From Henricia sp. BOLD:AAB3569 (taxonomy: Eukaryota > Echinodermata > Asteroidea > Spinulosida > Echinasteridae), in contig JBBELK010000329.1 of the NCBI GenBank assembly GCA_037783545.1, positions 4,602,501 to 4,666,500 of the forward strand: 64,000 bases of DNA, in the 5' to 3' direction. Position numbers and translations under genes: made by a program. Shown here in pieces: positions 28,501 through 40,500 of the stretch. Every line of letters begins with the position of its first letter. Position 1 is the first letter of the stretch. The notes under the pieces are model-generated. The model had not been told where the DNA came from. It did no database searches and worked only from the letters and a program-made list of their open reading frames with translations.

Positions 28501-31500
28501 AAGGAATCCCAAATTTAGTTTAATATCTGATGGTTTTTGCAGGGCACCTTCTTGAAACTTGGGTGTTGTGTCCACTTTTGACAAACATGAATTGCTGAAT
28601 GCAGTTCGTAGCATTTTTAAAGCCCCATAACTTCTTTTCTAATTGGTATAGGGAGCTAAAATTTGGTTCACCTGTAGACTACTGCTCAGATTTCAAGATT
28701 CTGCAGTCTGAATCATCATGTTGCATTATTTGAGGGAGAGGTGGACCCCAACAATTCTAATTTCTGTAGGGCAGCCAAACATTTTTTCACTTTTTGGGGA
28801 TCCTAGTTCTTAGTTTAATTTTTAATTTTATTAGTTGAAGTGTGTTTTTTCTTGGTATTTGGGAGCTTTTCCATCACCAAAATGGTTTGCATGACTGTAG
28901 TGCCTCGGAAATTGTGGGGTCTGAAAATCACTTCAAAATTACAATTTCAGACACCCTGCATTCAGAGCACCAGATGACCATGTATATACATTAAGGCCAA
29001 ACAAAATAAATGGTGTGTTTACGGTAACCTGAAATTTTTAAGGCCAAATTGCTGACCTCAAACTTTTTTATTGCCAATTTTTAAGTTGATAATTTTAAAT
29101 GAGCACTATTTGCAATAAGTTCCAACGAACATAACATTTTCTACACTTGTACATGAACATGTTTAACAGTTTCAAACATTGCAAAACAACACGCAAATGC
29201 ATGAACTGAAATGTAAAAAAAAATGAACAAATAAAATTATTTTCCTACCTACCTATCTGGATTTTTTTTAGGCCGTTACCGTAAACGCACCATTTATTTT
29301 GTTTGGCCTAATGCAATTTTTGCTGTTAACCAAAAACAAATCTGTGAATTTGTTTTGGCCTTTTCAACCGGAAATCGTTGGTCATCTTCCTCTGTAACCT
29401 GTGGGTTTTAACCTCAAACTTAAAAGGTTTGACTCCGCTTCAGGAAATGTGAGGTAACTCACTGAAACTATTATCAACCCCCATAATCAGGATGTTACAA
29501 GGCCAGCAAGTGTGACAAGTCACAGGTGATGTCCATCATGTCCATAGGGCCAATTTGCCAACAAAACCAGTGACACAATTCCTGTTTGGTATTGGGTGAC
29601 CACCTCTATGACATCAGCAACTTATCAACCAATCACCATCCAAGGATTAACAATACTGCATGACATAATCAAATTATCAACCAATCACCATCCAAGGTCT
29701 AACAATACTCTTCCCCTATTGGTTCAAACTTTAATATGCAAATTTCTCTGAGCCAAGTGGGCAGTACCGATCATGTAGTCACTGGACAAAGCTATTGTTC
29801 TGACTCGATGCACAAATTTATCTTACGTACGGTGTATTTCTAAATTAAAACTATCTAGATGTGTGCAGCTAATCTGTCGGGGTGAAGTTATGCACTGTTC
29901 CCAATTTCTGAATGAAAAGTAAATTTCTGGTTCACCAATGTTTGTTTTTCGGCCGATTTACACTCAAACTTTGGATCCTGTTGGAGTGACCATTGTTTAC
30001 AAACAGGACAACGGTCAGTGGTTTTCTTAAAGTTTGTCTGTACGTGGACGTGTACTTTTTAACTGGCTGAACTAGCGTACTTACTGGACAATACTGGAAT
30101 CTGGACATTTCTGGAATGACTACGGATTAGAGTGAACATAACAAGCAAAGATAAAGGAATAATCTGCGACTAAATAACTAAATGTCAAACAATGATACAG
30201 TGAGCAAGGATCTTATGAACTGGTTTAAGACAACTCCGTCAGACAGTACTATTTAAACGGACAAAAATATCCTCGGAAAAGAAGTGCTGCAGATTTCTGT
30301 CCAATTCAAAAGAAAGTTTGAAACAGGAATTTTAAACTTCTTTAGTTAAGTGGCTTCTTAAAACCTGTTCAGTGGATTGCTGCACTGCTGTTTGAAATGT
30401 AAGTATATCAAAGAATTCTACTTTTATTTATTGGGTTTATTCGGAACTTTAATTCTCAGCCTGCAGGCGGAATTGCATGAAGTTTTCAAGTATCTGACTT
30501 CCACCTAAACATCAAGCTACGTATGCATGATAGGTGGGTGGTGCCATAAGCAGCCAATGGCCAGAGACATTGAATAATCCAGTTTACTCTTTAAAAAGAG
30601 TGTTCTGAGATCAACAACTTTACATCCCTTCCGAAGGATGACCTCAATGCCCTTTAAAATTCAGACAAAATCTGGGCTGGAGTGATCTGCCATATATTTT
30701 TCTAACATCAAACTCTGATAAAACTGATTTTATTTTAATGATTTGCAGATCCAACAAAACCATCATGGCATCGTGGAAGGGGTGTCTACTGGGAATTTGT
30801 TTCGGTCTGTTTGTCTTCATTGAGACAAGTGCTGTCCAACTTGCTGTCGAACCAGCCAGGCTAAACGTTCTTATCGGAGGTCGAGCGGAATTCCTATGCT
30901 CGTACAAACCAGACTACGTCAATTCCTGCGACGACACGTTCGTCTTCTGGGGGAAAAAGGGCGGTAACGCCGTCGCTAACATGACTTTTGTCATCAATCC
31001 AGTGAAGTACGAAATTATGTGGGACTCGACGGTCGACCCCGACGATCTTAGATTAAAATGTTTGTACACGTTGGTGATTAAGGATGTAACTGAAGCAGAT
31101 AATGCACAATATAGTTGTAAGCTAATACGTCCGGATGCCGGCCGGATTTACTACGCCCAAACTTTGGCAAAATTGCAAGTTGTCATTCCGCCGTCGGAGA
31201 TCTACCCAATTTGTCGAACGTCTGTCATAGCGGGAGTTTCGCCGTCTGAAGGTATGATGCTAGTCTGCGAATCTGAAATCGGTCGGCCGCAAGTTACGCT
31301 GAGGTGGACCAGCGGGGAATATGAGGTACCGTCCGAACTCCACAAACTGGGAAATAAGTTGCTTCAGCTTCACGCTACGACAATGCTGGTTGATTTTGAG
31401 CGGTTAGTTGACCCGATACTCGTCTGTAATTTGCAGCTACCCAGCCCTATTAACGAGATTCGCACGTGCTCTGTTAACACCTCCACGTCCGTAACTGTTC

Positions 31501-34500
31501 ACCCAGAAAACCTCTCAGTAACTACGGAAGACATCGCAACATTCGTCTGCCAAGTATCGACGGATATTCCCTACGAAATTCACTGGTACTTCGGAGATCA
31601 AATGATCCGATCCCATGAACCACACGACAGGTTTTTGGTCGAAACGAAAGCAAATGCACTTCACATTCGGGGAATAACAAACGACGACGATGCTAGCATT
31701 GTGACTTGCAAAGTCACAACAATGTTTGCCAACGTCACGAAATCATCTTTGATTGAGGTCAGATCACTCGAGAAATTGATCTTAGTAGGGATTCCGATTC
31801 TTGGAGCCCTCTTAATACTTCTTCTTGTAAACATAATCATTTGCTACAAGTGCAGGAGGAATTCTTTCCGCGGGTCACCTCAAAAGCGTTCCCCTGCCCA
31901 CGACGAGGAATCCACCCCTATGCAGCCAACAGAGGGTGCTTTGCAAGACCAAGAGACAACAGACGAGATACGTAAACAGCCTGACTACCTCGATATGGCT
32001 AAACCTGTCAGAATTATTCCCGTTACCGCCACTCCAAACTATTCACCAATGAAAAGCATCGAAAAACCGACTGACAAAAAGGAATATACATGTATGGATG
32101 CAGCACAAAATAAACATGATGACAGCGAATATGTCGTTAGCTCGAAATCAGATGATCCCCAAACATACATGTACAGTTCTAATGATCAACTGAGCAAAAC
32201 AGATAACGGCAAAAACAGCCCCAAGCCTCTGTCGAACCCCAAACTGAGATTGCATCAAGCTGGCACTGCTGAGTCACCAACAGCCAACTGTACCCCAAGT
32301 CCAAGCTCGAAGCACAAACCTGTCAACTTTGAACTTGCAACTTCGAACAAGCCCTCCAGTCCTAGTGAAGATGAAAATGATTATGAAATCCTCGCAAAGC
32401 GTAGTCCTACTAAAGCCAACCCCAAAACGCCCGAACCAAACCACAAAGGAAGCCCGCCGCGAAGTGCCAAATCCACTCCGAAATTATTACGGAACTTTTC
32501 TGCTCCGCTTTTGACCCCGGATCCACACGAATACGAGTATGCCATTCCTAAAGAAATCTGCGATGCCAAGACACAAATGTCAAGACGTAGCACCCCTATA
32601 TACGATGCTCCAAACGACATGAGAGCAAAACAGATCAACGAGCGAACAAACAACATAAGCAAGGTTGCCGATAAGTCGCCAGCTCAACTCAGAGCCGCTA
32701 GAAAACCCCCTGTCATTCTCAAGAAGCCCAAGCGACATTCGGACCCACTGAATTCTTCGGACAGCGAAGCCAGCCCGAGACAAGCCCGTGCCTCTCTTCC
32801 CGCAGACAACCTAGATGGACCTGATTATCTTGTTCCAAGCGTATCGCAGCAAAGTCTGGACAAAATCGCGCCTGCCACTCCGCCAGCGCAAGGGGGAAAA
32901 TCGCCCCTCGTGAAGAAGCTGAAGAATCCGTTCAAACCAAAGAACAACAACAAGGAAATGTATCAATCTTTAGATCGGCTAAGCATGGAACTAGAACAAC
33001 CAGACTACCAAGTTCTGTTGGCCAAGAAAGTTGACAATAATCGACTGTATGAAAATGTCTGAAGGATGGGTTAAGACCACATACATGTACCAGAAATAAA
33101 GAAATAAATATGTTTAATGCTCGGGTCATCATCCCTGATCAATGGGCTGAGTCATTTCTTTTAAACTCAGCTCTCTGGGGAGTATACAGCCCCGGCTGCC
33201 GGTTAAGCACTCATGGGCTTATCATGCACATTCCCATTTACTCCTGGGTGGAGAGAGGCAATTCATGGCAAAGTGCCTTGCCCAAGAGTACATGCACCAC
33301 ATGAGCTGAACTCAAACCCACGCCCTTTAGAATTAACTATGGTCTTTTACGAGCCACTCGGCCACGGTTCTCCATAACTGGTACAGTACAGCAAAATCTT
33401 GCTAAATAAAATATCAGGGAATAAATTAAAAAATTGTAGTATCCATAGTTTTGAGATAAGCTGTGTAGTTTGTTCCAAATTACTGCAAATATTTAAAAGC
33501 GGAATTAGAGCTTTAAGGTAGAGCGATTTCTATGTGGCTTCATTTCTGAAACAGTAACTTTAGACGCAAGTTAGTTTTATGACTTTTTCTCAATTTATGC
33601 CATTTTGCATTTTATACTATATTTATTCTCTGGACAGTACTTTTCCTACTTCTTTTTATGAATAGTCTGAAAATTTCAAGTAGATTTAGCGTTTAAAATT
33701 AAACGGACCATGTGCACATGTATCAAAATTTTGGTATTAGAGTGTCAGCAATGTTTGAATCTGGGGAAATTCCACAGAAAATTTCATTTCATCAATAATG
33801 TAAATGTTATACCTAGTTTAAAATGCATGAGTTTTAATTGTAATGATTATTTACAGATATTTATTTTAGAAAAAAGTTAAAGGCCATGTAGATGATCTGT
33901 TTTTGAGCGATTCTGCGAATAAAACCATTATAAATCAAAAGAAAGACATCAACAAACTCATTCGAAGAAATTTCAGCTTTGTCAAATGTATCACGTTTAA
34001 AAAAAACATAAAAATCCATTGGCGCTGGTCTTGGCGGGGTGTTTCAAATATTTGTTCTCAGTTGATCGGGTACTATGTGGCTTGCGTCATGCACTCTGTG
34101 GCGCACATCATATACTGCGTGTGTGCGCGATCCATAAAAATGCATCGCGTTGAAACACGCACACGCAGTACACAGCGCCCATGCCTTTTGGACCGCGTAG
34201 ATGCGAACCAAAACAAGTAAATTGTTTGCAAACGATCTAAATAATTTCATCTTTACGGATTATTTTCTGGTAAAATTATATCATTTTGAGCGGAAACCTT
34301 TCATTGGGTAGTTGCTATTAATTCAATCTTTACTTTCAGAACTTTCCCCCTGTAAACTCGTCGATTACGTTTTGGGGTCATTGCAAATGATACACTGGGC
34401 CTTTAACAGACAAAGATGACACAAAAGTTGCTATTTTATGGTAAGAGAATGCGGGACAGAATGACACTTGTTTCGAATTACCCACCAGCAAAATGTCAAT

Positions 34501-37500
34501 TTTTTTGGTCAACATACAACATTTCGAAGTTGGAAACTTGTTTCCACTTTGGGCAAACCATTATATAATTTATTGGTCAAACATCGGCAAACTTTGGCCT
34601 CTGTTTTAACCATTTCCTTTTTCCACAGGAAATACCGTTGGCGTCACAATAACCTTGAGGTACTTTATGAAACAAAGAGGTTCTGCCACTGATAATAAAA
34701 CCAGAAACTTGTAATTCAGGTTCAATTTCCGGTCTCTAAATCCAAAGTAAGGATGTGATGTTTCAACTTTTTAGTCACTTTAAAATGGATTTTTAAACAA
34801 AATGTTTAATTTATTTTTCAAAACAATTTGTTCCATTTCCTGTCGGTCTGTCCAATCACGGCTTCCGACGATTTCCTCTGTTCCGAAGGCCATCGACATC
34901 ACATCCCTGTCCATGGTGCCCCTGATCCTGTAAGTAAACTTTTTTTTACCGACTACACATTGCAAGGAGTTACACTTCCATCAAGGATGCTTGAAGAACA
35001 CGTGTTTAAAATCAAACAACTTGAATATGTAAAGCCTGGTTTCCATATAATCGTAACACGCGCACAAAGACTAGACGCAAACAACTCCAACGCAAACACT
35101 GACAGAAACAATCTGCAAAGTTAAACTTGGTTCAACTTTGCCGACTGTCTGCATTACTGTTTGCATTGCTAGTTTGCGATGATATGGAAACCAGACTTAA
35201 GGAATGACAAGCCCTCAAAGTCTTTGAGATATAAATCTGAATATCTAGAATTTCTCAAAACTTGAAAGCTGGCTTTGAGCAAAGCTGGTGTATATCTTTA
35301 CTTAGATCCAACTGGATTTCATTATAAGTATAAGCTGACCTTTTAGCCGGCGAATGCCTGACAACAATGGCCCTTTGTTCCATTTCCTGTCGGTCTGTCC
35401 AATCACGGCTTCCGACGATTTCCTCTGTTCCGAAGGCCATCGACATCACATCCCTGTCCATGGTGCCCCTGATCCTGTAAGTAAACTTTTTTTTACCGAC
35501 TACACATTGCAAGGAGTTACACTTCCATCAAGGATGCTTGAAGAACACGTGTTTAAAATCAAACAACTTGAATATGTAAAGCCTGGTTTCCATATAATCG
35601 TAACACGCGCACAAAGACTAGACGCAAACAACTCCAACGCAAACACTGACAGAAACAATCTGCAAAGTTAAACTTGGTTCAACTTTGCCGACTGTCTGCA
35701 TTACTGTTTGCATTGCTAGTTTGCGATGATATGGAAACCAGACTTAAGGAATGACAAGCCCTCAAAGTCTTTGAGATATAAATCTGAATATCTAGAATTT
35801 CTCAAAACTTGAAAGCTGGCTTTGAGCAAAGCTGGTGTATATCTTTACTTAGATCCAACTGGATTTCATTATAAGTATAAGCTGACCTTTTAGCCGGCGA
35901 ATGCCTGACAACAATGGCCCTTTGTTCCATTTCCTGTCGGTCTGTCCAATCACGGCTTCCGACGATTTCCTCTGTTCCGAAGGCCATCGACATCACATCC
36001 CTGTCCATGGTGCCCCTGATCCTGTAACAGTCCTGACACAAGAGGGCACCCTCTACCATATCAGCACGGTGGTAGGGATTAAGGCGGAAGCTGCAGATAG
36101 TCGGTTGGTGAACTGCGACAAGGCTGTAAACGTTCGTCAGGAGTTTCTCGCAGTACTGCAGGATACCGACGCAACAACGGGGCGCCAGTGATAATCGGTG
36201 TCCACTGTGTTTCAAAATCGCGCCGACCGTGCCCTTTATGAATGCGTGCACGGTCGGGAGGCAGTGGCGGTGAGAAACGTCCCAGTGTAAAACCGTAGCG
36301 CTTGCTTTGAAGAGATTCAGAATTGCATAAAGCACCGAGATGTACTGTTGGTCCCGTTCGCGTTGACCGCGTCCCGTTCTGATCGCGCGAAGCATAACCG
36401 AGAACAGTTTGACTAACGTTTTAGCCGTGTATTGAAGCAAATCTTCTATTTGGTACGTCCATTCCCCAGCGTGTGACACAGCCAAGCCCCACGCGCTCAT
36501 CAATGCCCTTTGACCTCGGTTGGCAATCACTGGTGCCCGCTCCAAATCCCTGAGCGACGTCACTCCCGATTGGTTTACCTCCGCGGGGTCGCTGTACTCA
36601 AATCGCCCCTGCTCCACGTGACTAAATCGGCCCGCGTAATCCGCAAAATCGCTACCGACCGAACTGAGAAGACCGTCCGCGGTCGAGTTCAGCGTCTGCG
36701 ATCCGTCCAAATTCTGCAACGGCGCCTCCGCCTGAGAAAGCGCCTTCTGTTGTTGCAAGGTGGAAAGGCTCCGCAAACGCCGCCCTTGCAAACCTTGCTT
36801 CTCGAGTAGCAAATTCACTGCTGTTCGCCCCTCGCTGAGAAAATCACGGATCACGCCAGTGCACGATAAATCGCTAGGCAGTTTGATTATGGTTGCTAGG
36901 TAACCATCGGACAGTAGTAGCAGGGGAAGGCTTGGGTGCGTTGCTAACGAGTAACGTTGGCGTTTTTCATCTGATTCTGATCGTATGGAGCTTGTCGGGG
37001 AAACCGACTCTGAATAACCAGATCCGGTCAGGGAAAAACGTCTCTGCTTGCCTGTGGGTCTGTAAAGGTAAAATAAAGAAAATTCCATTCAATAAAAAAT
37101 ATTGACTGGTAATAATAATGCCATGGATATTTATAATTCGCTGGTATCCATCAAAAGAGATGTGTACTAAACTTAGGTGAATCCTCCCTTGAATCAGGAT
37201 CACGATTCTGTCTTTTGAAGGAATTAACTCCACTTAGAAATTTTAATTTTAAAATGGTAGTGTATAAAAAGTGGGTTTCACATAATCATTTAGCAAAATT
37301 TGTAAAAAAGAAAAGTGGCTTAAAGATAGTATACATGATTGGTAAACTGTGTTTTATCCTCCTGTGTGATTGAAGATATGCATGATTAAAACCAACCTGA
37401 GCAAAAACCATCTCCGTACTTCGTCTAACTTTTGAGAAAACAATCAAAAAAGGGTTTGCAGTCATTTCGCCCTGAACCACGGCCTGTGCACGAAGTGGTT

Positions 37501-40500
37501 TTGGGGCGAAGTAGCATTTGGGCGATGTAGTGTTTGGACGAAGTGATTTGGGGCGAAATGGCACTCGGGCGAAGTGGTTTGGGGGCGAAATGGCACTCGG
37601 GCGAAGTGGTTTGGGGGCGAATTTAAATTTTCGTCTCATGAGACAAACACTAATTGTTTTACTCATTTTTCAAAGACTATAGCACTTTAGACAAAACCAT
37701 TTCAGGGGAAATTTTCTACGGTCATCATGTTTATATTGTGTAAGTTAGGCGTAAATCTGTGAACATTTCTGATTTTTGAGATACCAATCATGTATATACT
37801 GCCTTTACAGGAGTGTGTTCAGAAAAATGGATTTCATTTTAACCCAACAATCGTACAAATTACCTCCACAACTTTTGAAGCAAACAGATTGGTGTAATCA
37901 CTGCACTGCTTTATAGAACCAGATAAATTAGTCTACAAAACATGAATAGTTTTTCAACAATATCCTTGAAAATATACGGATTGAGAATGCAAAATTTCAG
38001 AATGGTACTGAGAAAAATATGACATTTGATATGGTATCAAAATCTCAACACCCATGGGAAAAATGGAGGCGTCTAAAATGTGATCTAGACATGCTCCTTT
38101 AAAGGCACAGGCTCGTCAGCAATGCGCTAAATTCGTGCCACGAAATACGCACATGCCTTCGCTATTTTGAAAATTGAACTTTCCATACTTATGAAACAAC
38201 ACCATTTCTTACACAAAGGTAACGAGGGGGTGGAACGGCAAGTAAAAGCCGGGTTCGAGCTCGACGGAGCAGCCTGAGCTCTGGATTAGCACCGCCTCCC
38301 CAAGACGAGAGAGCATCGTCAGGCAGCCTTGCTTGGTAACACAGGCTAGGAAGAGGTCGTCTGTAGTCCAGGCTATATCTGCTAACCAATAGGACCTGCA
38401 TGGCAATTCAAATTGAAATTAGAAAATAATTTCTTTTTTTTTAAAGCCCCAGAATTTTACTTTAAAGTAACTGTCTCAAAACTAGGTACAATGACCTGTT
38501 AGAGGTCAACCTTTTAAGCTCACGTGATAGCCAATCCCAATCAGTGAGGAACTGCAATGCTGTGTTTCGAGACCACCGGTTGGCTTCATAGCTCAATAGA
38601 CCAATTGCGTGATAGATTTGCATAAGTCCTAGAGTCACGCCTTATATTTACATAAATGCTAGAGTCCCGCCATCGCGCTATATGGCGCTCACGTACGAGT
38701 GCCTCAAGCACCGTACTATATCTGGCAAATCGGCCCCGTTTCCAAGGGGTGCATGCTGGCACATGGTAACCGTGCGGTACCTGGAATACCTCGCACATTA
38801 TACGTTATGTATTTCTAAGCTGGACCATGTTGATTGAACATGTTGATCAGCAACTTCAAACCAGTCACATAACCCAAAATCGTTTCTCTACTTTCTTGAA
38901 TGCATCATTTCAGTTTGGAAGCGTTCCAGCTTTCAAAGTTGACATCGATTTCAAGTAAAAAAACACGTTCTATTTCGTTATTTTGACAAAAATTCACGAT
39001 GACTACATGTTTCAACATGTTCATTTCAACATGTAATTTTGGATGGTGCAGCTTAAAAATGCATTGAGTAATGTGCGAGGTATTCCAGGTACCAGACAGA
39101 CTTCCGCGCCGGTTACTATGGACGAGCTTGCACCCCCTGGAAACGGCCCGATTTGCCAGGTAATATGGTGCTTGACTTACTCGCATGCGAGTCTAGGATT
39201 TATGCGAGTCTAGGATTTATGCAAATCTATCACGCAACTGGTCTATTGGTGGGCGTCTGCATGTTAAGCAGAAGGTCTGTGGTTCGAATCCCGGTGGAGC
39301 CAAGTTGTTTCTCACTGCATTCAGATTTCCCGAACTCATGGACATTTGTCCACATTTCTACGGAATCATAAATCGTAAGAACATATCGCACAGTGGGAGG
39401 CTGAAGTTCGACACATTTCATACCTTGTTTTATCCGTCCTAATATTGTCCTTCCGACACCCACACCCCTTCATATCCACGCTCACAGCGGTAGACCCCAC
39501 AATGGATATAAACAGAATCCTCGTATCGACGGGGGATCTCTGGTTCACAGCGACTGCTAGGGTGTGGCCGCTTTGAGCATGGCGGCTGAGAAAAGCGCCC
39601 CGGTGTCGAATTGGTTCAGCGGATTCGGAGAGGTCGGCAAACGGGACTGAGAGGGTGGACCACTGGGCAGTGAAGCGAGGTTGGCTGGAAACGAAGGTAA
39701 AACCAAAACATTATATTATTTGAAATAATTTTAATTTTTGTCTATGTTGTTAAACAATAAAATCGATCAAGTTATGTACGTATCAGCTTGGATTCAATTA
39801 TACGGTTAAAAAAACAATCGCGATTTTTTTTTTTAATATCGATACTTAATACTTGAATACAGTGAAATTGTGAATTACAAGGCACTTTAAAGTTGCTTTA
39901 AAGACTGTTTCCCTTCAGTGATTTGAACAAAATGATTCATACGGTAATAAAATGTGATTATTTTCTGTTTCTGGGAGAAATAATAATACTCTGCAAGAGC
40001 CGCTCAGGCAGGAAGCATTACTGGGAAAATCCTGCAGTTATTGGGCTTTTAGAAAACCCATATTTTTGGGGTTATCAACAAAAATGAACTATGCATCTGT
40101 ACATCTCCAAAACATCCTTAGAAGTGTAGGAGCTCAGGGAGGCATTTCAGGCAGAGTGGCGCACCCTGCCCCAGTGGCTCTTTCAGAGGCTGGTGCAGTC
40201 GGCCTTGCCACAAGAGGTGTTCATACATGTTACTGACCAATAAAATAAAATGTTACATCTTTCAGCTACATCGATCTTTAGATCAGAGTATTATTTTGAT
40301 TCATTTTTTGAATCCTAAATAGTTAGTCGTTTTTATTTAGACATTACCTTGTTGTGTATATGTGATATGGCTCCAGCCAGTGTAGAAAGACACATGATAT
40401 CTGAATATTGGACCGTTGGTTGAATACGAAGGAGCAAATGCAACAAAAACCGAGAACCTGAAAAACAAAAGTTAGTGTGTAAAAATAAAATTACAATTTC

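Noticed and set aside
30738..30764. Upstream in-frame ATG as start of the Ig receptor
   Set aside because: It lies in the intron, before the GATTTGCAG acceptor, and would put nine polar residues before the signal peptide.
34780..34965. Third copy of the exon 8 end as a usable exon
   Set aside because: The copy is cut inside the exon part at 34827 and has no donor; it reads into unrelated sequence and stops.
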